From assembly GCA_024399035.1 (NCBI GenBank), contig JAKSID010000009.1, forward strand, positions 20,686 through 84,685: 64,000 nt of DNA, in the 5' to 3' direction. A program made the translations under genes and the position numbers. The notes below the pieces were generated by a model that was not told where the DNA came from, ran no database searches, and was given only the letters and a program-made list of their open reading frames with translations. Source of the DNA: Fibrobacter sp. (GTDB lineage Bacteria > Fibrobacterota > Fibrobacteria > Fibrobacterales > Fibrobacteraceae). This document shows positions 18,591-27,071 of the stretch, in pieces. Each line of letters opens with the position of its first letter. Position 1 is the first letter of the stretch.

Positions 18591-18604
18591 ATGGATTATA
18601 CAGA

Positions 18605-19330
18605 ATGGATATTGTTCAGACCTTTGAAAATTTTGTTTTTGGGATGGAGTGCCTGGGCTGTGGCGCTCCGGATGTTCAACTGGACCCTTGGCTTTGCCCC
18701 ACCTGCAGGGCGGAGCTTAAGGGCTTGGCGCAGTCGGCCATGTTCCCGGGGGAGGACGTGTTCTGCCTTTACCCTATGCGGCCGTTGACCAGGAATCTGA
18801 TTCATTCGTTGAAGTATAGGACTATTCCCGGTATGGCTACATACCTGGTGAAGCGCTCTTCGGCGGTGCGGGGCGCCCAGGTCGGGCAGATGCTGTCGAT
18901 GCTGTCTCAGCCGCTGTTTTTTGTACCGGTGCCCCTCCATAGGGCCCGATACAGGGAACGCGGCTACAATCAGGCGGAAAAGATCGCCGCGGCGCTGGCC
19001 ACGGTGACCGGCGGTAAGGTGTGCCGCTGGCTTAGACGTAGAAAGTTCATTGTGTCGCAGACGAAGCTTTCTAGGGAGGACCGCGAGCTGAATGTGGCCG
19101 GGGCGTTCGAGGCGAACCTCCCGCGGGAACTTCCGGCGCAGGGAACGGTTGTGGTGGTGGATGACGTTTATACCACCGGCGCCACCACCAACTCCTGCCT
19201 GGGGGCCTTTGGAAGGAATTTCCCACTGCCACTGAAGGTCTGCACCCTATTGTTCGAGGAACCGGTTACGGCGGTGGCTGATTTTGCTGCAGATTGCAAG
19301 ACGGAGTGGGACTCCGGCGAACGTGGCTAG
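18605..19330 (+). CDS. ComF-family phosphoribosyltransferase-like protein
   Basis: A 241-residue ComF/GntX-type protein. The N terminus has the zinc-finger pattern CLGC...CPTC (about residues 16-35), the middle has FVPVPLHRARYRERGYNQAE, and the C-terminal third has the PRPP-binding motif VVVVDDVYTTGAT (near residue 180). ComF acts in DNA uptake in naturally competent species, probably at the cytoplasmic membrane, but most homologues are in species of unknown competence. No other competence genes are nearby. It stands alone after the shape operon and ends just before the tRNA-Ser terminator. Confidence 0.88.
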   Translation: MDIVQTFENFVFGMECLGCGAPDVQLDPWLCPTCRAELKGLAQSAMFPGEDVFCLYPMRPLTRNLIHSLKYRTIPGMATYLVKRSSAVRGAQVGQMLSMLSQPLFFVPVPLHRARYRERGYNQAEKIAAALATVTGGKVCRWLRRRKFIVSQTKLSREDRELNVAGAFEANLPRELPAQGTVVVVDDVYTTGATTNSCLGAFGRNFPLPLKVCTLLFEEPVTAVADFAADCKTEWDSGERG

Positions 19331-19360
19331 AATTGCCCTTTAAAACGCTCCTAAAACGCA

Positions 19361-19385
19361 AAAAAGGACCTAAGAAGGTCCTTTT
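19361..19385 (-). terminator. Terminator of tRNA-Ser (probably bidirectional)
   Basis: AAAAAAGGACC and GGTCCTTTT form a short GC stem flanked by A and T runs. Read on the minus strand it is GGACC-loop-GGTCC followed by six T, 3 bases past the tRNA 3' end. On the plus strand it may also end the ComF transcript. Confidence 0.75.
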
Positions 19386-19387
19386 CG

Positions 19388-19468
19388 CGGAGGAAGAGGG
19401 ACTCGAACCCCCAAGCCTTACGGCGGCGGTTTTCAAGACCGCTGACTTACCAATTAGCCTATTCCTCC
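19388..19468 (-). tRNA. tRNA-Ser (anticodon UGA)
   Basis: On the minus strand an 81-base cloverleaf: acceptor GGAGGAA/TTCCTCC, anticodon stem GCGGT/ACCGC around CTTGAAA (anticodon TGA), a class II variable arm (GCC-GTAA-GGC) and T loop TTCGAGT. The CCA end is not encoded. The variable arm is short for a serine tRNA but present. Confidence 0.92.
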
Positions 19469-19480
19469 AGGGGTGGGCAA

Positions 19481-19510
19481 AGGATAGAAAAATTTGGGTG
19501 TTTCCGTCAA
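19481..19510 (-). promoter_or_regulatory. Promoter of tRNA-Ser
   Basis: Minus-strand TTGACG (19510-19505) and TATCCT (19486-19481) are 18 bases apart, and the -10 box ends 12 bases before the tRNA 5' end. Confidence 0.6.
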
Positions 19511-19555
19511 CAATTCCTGTGATTATTTGAAAATCTTTAGCTATTTTTACATCGT

Positions 19556-20713
19556 ATGACGGAGTTTGATTCAAAACAGGCGATAGAATCTCAGAGAATT
19601 CTGGATTTGCTGTTCTCTTACATGCCGAAGATCGCGGCTGAACGTAAGATGGACAATTTGCTTGTATTGATGGCCGATCTTGGCCGTTCCATTGTTTCGG
19701 CTGACCGTTGCTCCCTTTGGCTTGTGGATGATGAAAGAGGCGAACTTTGGACGAAGGTGGCCCATGGTGTCAGCGAACTCCGGATTCCCAAGACTGCAGG
19801 CTTTGTAGGCTGTTCCGTAACTACCGGCGAAGCTCTGCTCATTAAGGATGCCTACCTGGACTCCAGGTTTGATAGTCGTACTGACCAGAAAACTCACTAC
19901 CATACCAAGTCAGTGATGACTGTACCCCTGAAGGATTCTACGGGGCAGGTGATGGGAGTGTTCCAGGCGATTAACAAGCAGGGCGGGACTGTGGATGAAT
20001 TTTCTGAACAGGACCTGGAACGTCTGAGGCTGACTGCTGTATATTCCGCGAAGACTGTGGAGTCTGCCATGCTGACAGCGGAACTGGAAGCGACCCAGCG
20101 TGAAATTATTCATACCTTGGGTGAGGCTTCTGAATACCGTAGCCAGGAAACGGGTGACCACATTTTGCGTGTGGCTGAGATTTCCCGTAAGTTGGCCGAG
20201 TATCTCGGACTGCCGCCGGATGAGGTTGAACGAATCCGTCTGACGGCACCCCTCCATGACTTGGGTAAGATTGCCGTGCCTGACGCTGTGCTGAATAAGC
20301 CTGGCCGCCTTACGGATGAAGAATACGCCGTCATGAAGACTCATGTGGATCTCGGCTACAGGATGCTCTGTAATTCTAAGAGAAAGCTGCTGCGCTATGC
20401 GGCCGATGTAGCTCGCTCCCATCATGAACGTTGGGACGGACAGGGCTATCCTCTTGGTTTGAAGGGGGAGAGTATTCCTCTGGCTGCTCGTATTTGTGCC
20501 GTGGCGGATGTGCTGGATGCCTTGTCATGCTACCGCTGCTATAAGGCCCCGTGGCCTGAAGAAAAGGTGAAGACCGAATTTGCGAAGATGAAGGGTTCCC
20601 AGTTCCAGCCGGAAATTGTTGATGCTCTGCTTGAACATTGGGACGATATCTATTCTTGTTACCGTTCCCAGAATGCGACTATTGACGTCGACGCCATTGA
20701 CTATCGCAGATAA
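19556..20713 (+). CDS. GAF and HD-GYP domain protein (putative cyclic-di-GMP phosphodiesterase)
   Basis: A 385-residue cytoplasmic protein with no membrane segment. A GAF sensor domain covers about residues 25-175 (SADRCSLWLVDD, PKTAGFVGCSVTTGEALLI). An HD-GYP domain covers about 190-370: HDLGK, IAVPDAVLNKPGRL, the HHE...DGQGYP signature and VADVLDAL. The metal-binding His/Asp set and GYP are intact, so hydrolysis of cyclic di-GMP is plausible. The segment usually reading DALTSDRPY is altered to DALSCYRCY. No good ribosome binding site precedes the ATG. It is monocistronic, with its own terminator at 20760. Confidence 0.88.
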   Translation: MTEFDSKQAIESQRILDLLFSYMPKIAAERKMDNLLVLMADLGRSIVSADRCSLWLVDDERGELWTKVAHGVSELRIPKTAGFVGCSVTTGEALLIKDAYLDSRFDSRTDQKTHYHTKSVMTVPLKDSTGQVMGVFQAINKQGGTVDEFSEQDLERLRLTAVYSAKTVESAMLTAELEATQREIIHTLGEASEYRSQETGDHILRVAEISRKLAEYLGLPPDEVERIRLTAPLHDLGKIAVPDAVLNKPGRLTDEEYAVMKTHVDLGYRMLCNSKRKLLRYAADVARSHHERWDGQGYPLGLKGESIPLAARICAVADVLDALSCYRCYKAPWPEEKVKTEFAKMKGSQFQPEIVDALLEHWDDIYSCYRSQNATIDVDAIDYRR

Positions 20714-20759
20714 TCGGGCTGGGCGTTAACGGATTCTTTGAATAAATTATTTATGAATG

Positions 20760-20793
20760 GGCGGACCTCTGGCAGGTCCGTCTAATTTTTTTT
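20760..20793 (+). terminator. Terminator after the HD-GYP gene
   Basis: CGGACCT-CTGGC-AGGTCCG followed by TCTAATTTTTTTT. Confidence 0.8.
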
Positions 20794-20810
20794 AGTATAT
20801 GGGGAAAATG

Positions 20811-20843
20811 AAAAAGACCTCAGCTTTCGCTAAGGTCTTTTTT
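20811..20843 (-). terminator. Terminator of tRNA-Phe
   Basis: AAAAAGACCT and AGGTCTTTTTT pair around a 12-base loop. On the minus strand it ends in a T run, 3 bases beyond the tRNA-Phe 3' end. Confidence 0.75.
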
Positions 20844-20845
20844 CG

Positions 20846-20918
<73 letters not shown>

Positions 20919-20932
20919 GAAATGGTAAGCCA

Positions 20933-20961
20933 AATATAGTAGACGGTGTGAGTCTTGTCAA
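20933..20961 (-). promoter_or_regulatory. Consensus promoter of tRNA-Phe
   Basis: Minus-strand TTGACA (20961-20956), a 17-base spacer and TATATT (20938-20933) match the sigma-70 consensus almost fully. The -10 box ends 14 bases before the tRNA 5' end. Confidence 0.8.
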
Positions 20962-21091
20962 GGGTAAATAGAATATTACCGATATTTTTTCCTTTTTCCG
21001 CAATAATCTTCTAAATTTAGGGGTAAGGTGATGGTATAAATTGTCAAAAGTGTGGGAACTTTTGGTCAACGATTTACTTTTTGGAAGTAGC

Positions 21092-23551
21092 ATGTCTTTT
21101 TTTAAGAAATTTGTAAATGTTGCAGCTATTGGCTGTTTGGGTCTTTGTGCTGCCGGTTTGGTTGCATGTTTTGATGATGATTCCCCATCCAACAGCGGTG
21201 ATAACCCGGGGGAAGTTCCAGTAAACCCGAATGATGGCAAGCCCATGCATCAGCAGGTGGATACTATCGGTGTCCGTGACACCATTACTGGCGAAATTAT
21301 CTACAAACTCGATACTACCTACATTCCGGCAGACGATACTCTCCGTTGGGTGGGTCAGTCCGCTTTGTTGATTACCGAAATTACTCCGGTAAACCTGGAT
21401 TGGTTCGACGAAGAAGGCAGTGACCCGGGTTGGGTTGAAATCTACAACTCTGGTGCTGTTGAAGCTAACCTCAAGGGCTACACCCTTGTGGAAAATCTTG
21501 AAAATGCACGCAAGTGGTTCTTTGGCGACGTGAAGATTCCTGCCAAGGGCTTTATCACTGTGTTCTGCGACAAGAAGGACTTGAAGGAAGCTCCGAACGT
21601 TAAGGATACGGACTCCACTCATTACCGCACCCACACCAACTGGAAGTTGGAAAAGAACGGCGGTACCCTTTACTTGATCGACCCGTATCATGGCATTCGT
21701 GATACCGTGGCTTATCCGGCTCTTGATCCGGGCGTAAGCTGGGGCATTACCGATGGCGGCAGCTGGAAGTACTTTGACAAGCCCACTCCCGAAAAGCCTA
21801 ACACTGCATCTACCGCTTACAATGGCCTTGCTCCCGAATTTAATTTCGATGGCGCCAAGGGTGGTTTCTACAATGGCGAAGTTGTTCTGAATGCACCTGT
21901 GACTAGCGGTGGCGTTAAGGTCCGTTGTACCCAGAACGGTTCCGCTCCCACTAAGGATTCTCCGGAATTTAACCAGTCCATTACTATTTCCAAGAGCACC
22001 GTTCTTCGTTGCGCCGCCTTTATGGATGGCATGCTGACCAAGAAGGTTGTGACCAACACCTACTTTATCGATGAAGTCGTAAACATGCCGGTTGTGGCAG
22101 TGTCTGTGGACTCCGCCTTCTTCCGTGACCATTACGTTCCCAAGTCCAAGTGTGGTAGCTCCGATCCTAAAAGCTGTCCGGCTGGTTTGATGGAAGATGT
22201 TGAATTCCCGGTTCATGTGGAATATTTCGCCGAAGGTAGCAACTCTAAGGAAAAGGCCTGGGAGATTGATGCAGGCGCTTCTTTGATGGGTGGCTGGAGC
22301 CGCGTTGCCGACAAGAAGTCTGTGGCTATTGTGATGCGCGAAGAATACGAAGCTGGTTGGCTCAAGTATCCTCTGTTCGAAACCCGCAAGGATAAGAACA
22401 GCAAGTTCAAGGGCTTCAACCTGCGTAACAACGGTAACCGCTTTGTGAGCGACTATATGGAAGATGCTGTTGGTGGTGCCGCTCTTGAAGGCTCTGGTGT
22501 TGATTACCAGCGTAGCCGTCAGGTGGTGGTGTTCTACAACGGTAAGTTCTGGGGCATTCACGATATGCGCGAGCGTTACAACAAGAACTACGTAGAAACC
22601 AACTACGACATTGATGCAAGCACCGTAGAAATCATCAAGATTCTTGGTACCGCTGATTCCGCTCTTACCGGAAACACCATGAGCGCAGTAAAGAACTTTA
22701 GTGATTTGCTGGACTTGGTTGGCACCTCTGACCTTAGTGCCGATAATGATGCCTACGCCCAGGTAGGTTCCTTGATGGACCTCGGTAACTTTGCCGACTA
22801 CATGGCTGCCGAAATCTATTACAAGAATGGTGACTGGCCCAACAATAACGTTCGTGCCTGGCGTGCTCCGGATCATCCTTGGAAGTTCATGATCTATGAC
22901 CTTGACCATGGCTTTGGCTGGAAGTGGGGCGTGAACAACGGCGAATTTGATGCAAGTTCCACCAATATGTTTAGTTGGATCAAGAAGGGTGGCGGAAACA
23001 AGCCCTGCAAGGAAAAGGGTTGCTTTGCCAACTTGTATATCAAGCTGATCAAGAATCCGGACTTTAAGCGTATGTTCTTGAACCGTGCTGCAATTCTGTA
23101 TCAGAACTATGTGAACGGCGATAACATCACTTCCATTGTGAATAAAATGGCTGCCTCTATGAATGCGAGCGATATTGAACGTGACATGGATAAGTTCCAT
23201 CCGGATGGACATACGGATTATCCTGACGGCTTTAGCAAGGATGGCAAAATCCTGGCTGAATGGGCCGTTAAGCGTGATGGTAAGATTTATGGTGAATATC
23301 AGGACGAATTTGGCCTTAGCGGTATGGCCTCTATGACCATCGCTGCAGAAGGTAAGGGCGTTGTCCTTGTGGATGGTGCAAGACTCCCCAAGAGCAGCTA
23401 CTCCGGCAAGTTCTTCGCTGGTAACACCATGAAACTGGAGGCTGTGGCTGAAGAAGGTTATCAGTTCGACAAATGGTCCGATGGTGACAAGTCCGAAATC
23501 CGTATCGTTGATGTTACCGACGGCGCTACCTTCACTGCAAAGTTCAAGTAA
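21092..23551 (+). CDS. CotH-kinase-domain lipoprotein with lamin-tail and InlB-like repeats
   Basis: An 819-residue surface or periplasmic lipoprotein (lipobox LVAC, lipidated Cys26). In order: a lamin-tail domain (about residues 90-200; ITEITPVNLDWFDEEGSDPGWVEIYNSG), a chitobiase C-terminal-like beta domain (~250-330), a CotH kinase domain (~340-700) and a C-terminal bacterial InlB-B-like repeat (YQFDKWSDGDKSE, ~780-819). CotH motifs are visible: YNGKFWGIHDMRERY, NGDWPNNNVRAW and the metal-binding YDLDHGFG. CotH proteins are atypical protein kinases first known from Bacillus spores; many non-spore-formers have secreted forms of unknown role. The ATG at 21092 is preferred over a TTG at 21041 because it opens the signal peptide, with GGAAG 5 bases upstream. 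Monocistronic. Confidence 0.85.
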   Translation: MSFFKKFVNVAAIGCLGLCAAGLVACFDDDSPSNSGDNPGEVPVNPNDGKPMHQQVDTIGVRDTITGEIIYKLDTTYIPADDTLRWVGQSALLITEITPVNLDWFDEEGSDPGWVEIYNSGAVEANLKGYTLVENLENARKWFFGDVKIPAKGFITVFCDKKDLKEAPNVKDTDSTHYRTHTNWKLEKNGGTLYLIDPYHGIRDTVAYPALDPGVSWGITDGGSWKYFDKPTPEKPNTASTAYNGLAPEFNFDGAKGGFYNGEVVLNAPVTSGGVKVRCTQNGSAPTKDSPEFNQSITISKSTVLRCAAFMDGMLTKKVVTNTYFIDEVVNMPVVAVSVDSAFFRDHYVPKSKCGSSDPKSCPAGLMEDVEFPVHVEYFAEGSNSKEKAWEIDAGASLMGGWSRVADKKSVAIVMREEYEAGWLKYPLFETRKDKNSKFKGFNLRNNGNRFVSDYMEDAVGGAALEGSGVDYQRSRQVVVFYNGKFWGIHDMRERYNKNYVETNYDIDASTVEIIKILGTADSALTGNTMSAVKNFSDLLDLVGTSDLSADNDAYAQVGSLMDLGNFADYMAAEIYYKNGDWPNNNVRAWRAPDHPWKFMIYDLDHGFGWKWGVNNGEFDASSTNMFSWIKKGGGNKPCKEKGCFANLYIKLIKNPDFKRMFLNRAAILYQNYVNGDNITSIVNKMAASMNASDIERDMDKFHPDGHTDYPDGFSKDGKILAEWAVKRDGKIYGEYQDEFGLSGMASMTIAAEGKGVVLVDGARLPKSSYSGKFFAGNTMKLEAVAEEGYQFDKWSDGDKSEIRIVDVTDGATFTAKFK

Positions 23552-23599
23552 CTTAGAACGCCAGAAAAGCTGGCTGGAAAAGCCTGAAAAGATGGTTGT

Positions 23600-23632
23600 A
23601 AAAAGCGCGGGTTATGCCCGCGTTTTTTTTTT
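23600..23632 (+). terminator. Terminator after the CotH gene
   Basis: AAAAAGCGCGGG-TTATG-CCCGCG followed by ten T. Confidence 0.88.
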
Positions 23633-23665
23633 GTGCCTTTGGGAGATATTTCTAAATTGTAGGCC

Positions 23666-24412
23666 ATGGCAAGTTCTACCAAAAAAGATCCTAATGACAA
23701 GAGCTACGTTCGTGCGATGTTCGATGAGATTTCCGCACGTTACGATTTCTTGAATCACTCCCTGAGCTGCTTTCAGGATATTCTCTGGCGCAGGGCCTGC
23801 TGCAAGGAATTGCGCAAGCTGAAGCCCGGGAGGCGTTTGCTGGACCTTTGTGGTGGAACGGGGGATTTTGCGGTGACTTACGAAAAGTTCAACGGGGTGC
23901 AGGATAAGGCTGTACTGGGTGACTTTTCTTACGGGATGCTGAAGGGCGCAGCAGGCAAGAAGACGTCTGCGGTACCTGTCCAGCTGGATGCCATGAAGAT
24001 GCCTTTTGCAGAGGATTCCTTCGATGTGGTGTTGAACGGATTCGGTATGCGAAACGTGCCTGATGTGGGCGGTGCCTTGCAGGAATCGGCCCGCGTTCTG
24101 AGCGATGGCGGCTACCTGCAGATTCTGGAATTTTTCTCCCCGCGAAATGCCTTCAATAAGCTTTTCTATAAAGTACTCGCCCCGCTGTTTATCCCTGTGA
24201 TGGGCGCTTTCTTTAGCAAGCGCGACGCCTACGAATACCTGGTGAATTCTGTACTGAATTTCTTGCCGGTGGCGGACTTTGTGAAGCTTGCAGAAGAAAA
24301 AGGCTTTGAACTTGTCCATGTGAAGCCTTGCTTCTTTGGGGTGGCTTATAGGGTGCTGCTGCGTAAGCGCGGTGCTGTTGCTGAGAACTGCGCGGCGGTT
24401 GCTGCCGAGTAG
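23666..24412 (+). CDS. menG: Demethylmenaquinone C-methyltransferase (UbiE/MenG)
   Basis: A 248-residue SAM-dependent methyltransferase for the last step of menaquinone synthesis. Motif I LLDLCGGTGDFAV (about residue 60), motif II near DVVLNGFGMRNVPD (~125) and post-motif RVLSDGGYLQILEF are typical. N-terminal signature VRAMFDEISARYDFLNHSLS. Followed after 12 bases by ubiX and then mqnP. No clear Shine-Dalgarno: TAAATT sits 7 bases before the ATG, which may mean a very short leader. Confidence 0.93.
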   Translation: MASSTKKDPNDKSYVRAMFDEISARYDFLNHSLSCFQDILWRRACCKELRKLKPGRRLLDLCGGTGDFAVTYEKFNGVQDKAVLGDFSYGMLKGAAGKKTSAVPVQLDAMKMPFAEDSFDVVLNGFGMRNVPDVGGALQESARVLSDGGYLQILEFFSPRNAFNKLFYKVLAPLFIPVMGAFFSKRDAYEYLVNSVLNFLPVADFVKLAEEKGFELVHVKPCFFGVAYRVLLRKRGAVAENCAAVAAE

Positions 24413-24424
24413 GGGAACTGCGTC

Positions 24425-25021
24425 GTGAGTCGTTTTGTACTTGGAGTCACCGGGGCCAGTGGGGCTATTTATGCCACCCGCACTGCCATGCACCTGAAGG
24501 AACTGGGGCATTCCGTGACCGCGGTGGTGACGGCGCCCGGACGTGAAGTGGTACAGTACGAGGGGCAGGATGCTCTTTACGAGTATTGCGACCAGTTGCC
24601 TAATGTGGACGATTTTTTTGCCGAGTGTGCCAGCGGCAGCGCGGACTACGCAGGTATGGCTGTAGTTCCCTGCACGATGGGAACCTTGGGCCGTATGGCT
24701 GCCGGCACCGCCGATAACCTGCTGGTGCGTTCTGCGGACGTGTGCCTTAAGGAAAGACGCCCCTTGGTTGTAGTTCCGCGGGAGATGCCTTACAACCTGA
24801 TCCACATTGAAAATATGGAACGCTTGACCCGCGCGGGGGCCATTATTATTCCAGCTTCGCCTCAGTTCTACAGCAAGCCAAAGACGATTGAAGAATTGGT
24901 TGACACCGTGGTAGTGAAGGTGCTGAAGCACTTGGGTGTTTCTGCTAGCGAGTTGAAGAATTTTGTAGAACCTTGGGACGGGAATGCTTCGATTGCTTCG
25001 TCGCTTCGCTCCTCGCAATGA
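24425..25021 (+). CDS. ubiX: Flavin prenyltransferase UbiX
   Basis: A 198-residue UbiX/Pad1-type enzyme that makes prenylated FMN, cofactor of UbiD-family decarboxylases (such as MqnL in the futalosine pathway). GVTGASGAIYA is the flavin loop; VVPCTMGTLGRMAAGTADNLLVRSADV and VPREMPYNLIHIENM are family signatures. It starts at GTG 24425. The last ~14 residues (after EPWDG) and the stop codon are supplied by a short interspersed repeat, so the native C terminus has been rewritten. Between menG and mqnP, same strand. Confidence 0.93.
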   Translation: MSRFVLGVTGASGAIYATRTAMHLKELGHSVTAVVTAPGREVVQYEGQDALYEYCDQLPNVDDFFAECASGSADYAGMAVVPCTMGTLGRMAAGTADNLLVRSADVCLKERRPLVVVPREMPYNLIHIENMERLTRAGAIIIPASPQFYSKPKTIEELVDTVVVKVLKHLGVSASELKNFVEPWDGNASIASSLRSSQ

Positions 25022-25085
25022 CAAGATTGATTCGCTCCTCGCAATGACAAGATTGATTCGTTCCTCGCAATGACAAGGTTGATAA
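24994..25085 (+). repeat. Three-unit 26-bp tandem repeat at the ubiX/mqnP junction
   Basis: Units beginning CGCTCCTCGCAATGAC start at 25007, 25033 and 25059 (period 26), preceded by GATTGCTTCGTCGCTT. They belong to the GTCATTGCGAG...GCAATC interspersed family. The array supplies the ubiX stop (TGA in CAATGA) and an alternative mqnP start at 25070. Confidence 0.85.
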
Positions 25086-25087
25086 AT

Positions 25088-25981
25088 ATGCTTAAGAAGA
25101 TTTTAGAATTTGGTCATATGGTGCGGTTCAGCCATTCGCTGTTCGCCATGCCTTTTGCCTTGGGTTCCATGTGGGTGGCCGCCAACGGATTCCGCGATAT
25201 GTCCGCGGCTGAGACTGCACGAATCGTTGTGCTGATTCTGTTGTGCATGGTAACGGCCCGTAACAGTGCCATGAGTTTCAACCGCATTGCCGACGCGGAT
25301 ATCGATTCCAAGAATCCCCGCACCGCTGGCAGACACTTGCCTGCGGGCCGCCTGAGCAAGGCTTCTGTTATCGCCTTCCTGGCGATCAACGGCATTCTCT
25401 TTGTGACTTTCGCCTTTATGTTCAACCCCTTGGCGGGCTGCCTTGCCTTGCCTGTGTGGCTGTTGCTTTTGTCCTATTCCTACTGGAAGCGCTTTAGCTG
25501 GCTTTGCCACTGGTTCCTGGGCTTTGCCATTGGTATGAGCCCCTTGGGCGCATGGATTGCCATTCGCGGGGAGTTCGCCGTTTTCCCAATTTTCTTGCTG
25601 GTGATTTTGATGCTCTGGATGGGCGGCTTCGATATTATCTACGCTACCCAGGACGAAGAGATTGACCGTCAGATGGGGCTTCATTCTGTGCCCGCCCGCT
25701 TTGGCCGCAAGCGCTCCTTGCAGATTGCCTTGTGGAGCCATGTGGCGATGCTTGCCCTCTGTGTGGCCTTTGGTTTTATTTGGAACATGGGTATGGCCTG
25801 GTGGGCAATTACCGCCTTGATGACCGCAGCTATCCTCTATATTCACTTGTTCAGAAAGTCCGATGATTTGGATGCTATGAACCGCGATTTTTTCCTGGCC
25901 AATGTAGCCGTGAGTGTCTTGGTGATGATTGGCCTTGTGGTTTGGATTATTATGGGAGGCGATGTCAATGCCCTTTACTAA
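25088..25981 (+). CDS. mqnP: UbiA-family prenyltransferase of menaquinone synthesis (MqnP-like)
   Basis: A 297-residue polytopic membrane enzyme (eight or nine hydrophobic segments) that would prenylate the naphthoate precursor. First Asp motif NRIADADIDSKNPRT and second motif DIIYATQDEEIDRQMGLHS match the MqnP branch of UbiA. With UbiE and UbiX next door and no UbiA/UbiH-type ubiquinone genes, menaquinone by the futalosine route is the best inference. The ATG at 25088 is the natural start; an in-frame ATG at 25070 lies inside the repeat array. Confidence 0.88.
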   Translation: MLKKILEFGHMVRFSHSLFAMPFALGSMWVAANGFRDMSAAETARIVVLILLCMVTARNSAMSFNRIADADIDSKNPRTAGRHLPAGRLSKASVIAFLAINGILFVTFAFMFNPLAGCLALPVWLLLLSYSYWKRFSWLCHWFLGFAIGMSPLGAWIAIRGEFAVFPIFLLVILMLWMGGFDIIYATQDEEIDRQMGLHSVPARFGRKRSLQIALWSHVAMLALCVAFGFIWNMGMAWWAITALMTAAILYIHLFRKSDDLDAMNRDFFLANVAVSVLVMIGLVVWIIMGGDVNALY

Positions 25982-26174
25982 CGAAGACAAGATTAAGATG
26001 TTTGAGCGTATGGGCGCAACTGGCGCTATCATTGCGTTGATTCTGGTGCTTTTGATTGAAACCGGCAACGTGGGTGAATACAAGGAACTGGCCGATATGG
26101 GGCTGACTGCCATGATCGTGGTATTGGCGGTGTCGCTGGCTGGCAGTGTGTTCTTTAAGGCTAAGAGAAAGTAG
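25968..26174 (+). CDS. Small membrane protein overlapping mqnP
   Basis: A 68-residue protein with two predicted membrane helices (about residues 18-31 and 44-62) and a basic end (KAKRK). GGGAGG stands 8 bases upstream of the ATG at 25968, and the gene overlaps the mqnP 3' end by 14 bases, which supports real, coupled translation. No family recognised. A repeat hairpin begins at its stop codon. Confidence 0.6.
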   Translation: MPFTNEDKIKMFERMGATGAIIALILVLLIETGNVGEYKELADMGLTAMIVVLAVSLAGSVFFKAKRK

Positions 26175-26199
26175 ATCCCGGGTCGGAGCCCGGGATGAC
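26174..26199. repeat. Palindromic interspersed repeat between convergent genes
   Basis: ATCCCGGG-TCGGAG-CCCGGGAT followed by GAC: perfect 8-bp arms. It lies between the convergent small membrane gene and birA, overlaps the stop of the first and could act as a terminator. A second copy of the family is at 36746. Confidence 0.7.
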
Positions 26200-26216
26200 A
26201 AAACGCCCGGGTGATA

Positions 26217-27038
26217 TCAGATTTCCAGGTCGGCGGAGTAGACGGTCATTGTTTCTCCGTCGTCCGTCTTGAAAAGAAGACTTCCGTCAGGTTGCATATC
26301 CAAGATGCAGCCTGATTTTTTTATGGCGCCTTCGCCGCTGTTATGGTTTGCGTCGGTGCAATGATTGTTCACGACAACAGTACCGCGGGCTCCAATAAAC
26401 TTGTCCATCTTGCGCCAGGCTTCTACCCAGGGTGAAATACCGAAAGCCTTGAACTGACCCATGGCCCGCTCCAGTGCGGCGACCAAAGCGCGAAGGAGCG
26501 TTTCGCGATTGATAGACTTGCCTGTAATTGCCTTGAGGGTTGTGACCGCGCGGCCTAGGGATTCGTATTCTGATGGATCGCTGTTGACGTTGATGCCCAC
26601 GCCTAGATTCAGTGCGGGCTTGGCGCCGGGCATAAAGACAATCTCTGCCAGGATGCCGCAGAACTTGCTCTTTTCAAAAAGGATGTCATTGGGCCATTTG
26701 ACTGTAACGGCCGCTCCCATGGCCTTAAAAACCTCCGCAAAGGTCAAGGCTGCAATCTGGGTAATCTGTGCGAATCGGACGGCGGGAATGCCTTCTAGCG
26801 GCAGCAACAAATTGAAGTAAAGATTCTTGTTGGCGGGGGAGGTCCAGGTGCGCTCATGACGGCCGCGGCCTGCGGTTTGGCTGTTGGCTACAATCAATAA
26901 TCCAGGAGCGGCCAAGCCTTGACAGGCCCTTTCCTTCATTAGGCTGTGAGTGCTTTCGATGCAGTCGAAGAGTTCTGCCTGCAGGTCGCCAAACCCGCAG
27001 ACTTTCCATTGCTCGAAATTCTTTTCGGAAGAAAACAT
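26217..27038 (-). CDS. birA: Biotin--[acetyl-CoA-carboxylase] ligase
   Basis: A 273-residue class I biotin protein ligase (no N-terminal DNA-binding domain). ATP/biotin-binding GRGRHERTWTSP (about residue 57) and KWPNDI (about 112) are intact, as is the GVGINVN motif. It attaches biotin to carboxylase carrier proteins. The C-terminal domain (after residue 215) is larger than usual, with a His/Asn-rich stretch. It follows the secreted-protein gene at 27072 by 33 bases on the minus strand. Confidence 0.93.
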   Translation of the reverse strand: MFSSEKNFEQWKVCGFGDLQAELFDCIESTHSLMKERACQGLAAPGLLIVANSQTAGRGRHERTWTSPANKNLYFNLLLPLEGIPAVRFAQITQIAALTFAEVFKAMGAAVTVKWPNDILFEKSKFCGILAEIVFMPGAKPALNLGVGINVNSDPSEYESLGRAVTTLKAITGKSINRETLLRALVAALERAMGQFKAFGISPWVEAWRKMDKFIGARGTVVVNNHCTDANHNSGEGAIKKSGCILDMQPDGSLLFKTDDGETMTVYSADLEI

Positions 27039-27071
27039 TTTGCTAATGAACGTTTCGTTCGTGCAGACGAA

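Noticed and set aside
21074..23212. A 712-codon minus-strand frame opposite the CotH gene
   Set aside because: Antisense shadow of a biased gene; no motifs, no ribosome binding site, and it would overlap a clear lipoprotein gene.
24994..25085. The 26-bp tandem units considered as a CRISPR
   Set aside because: Units are contiguous without spacers and belong to a common interspersed repeat family.
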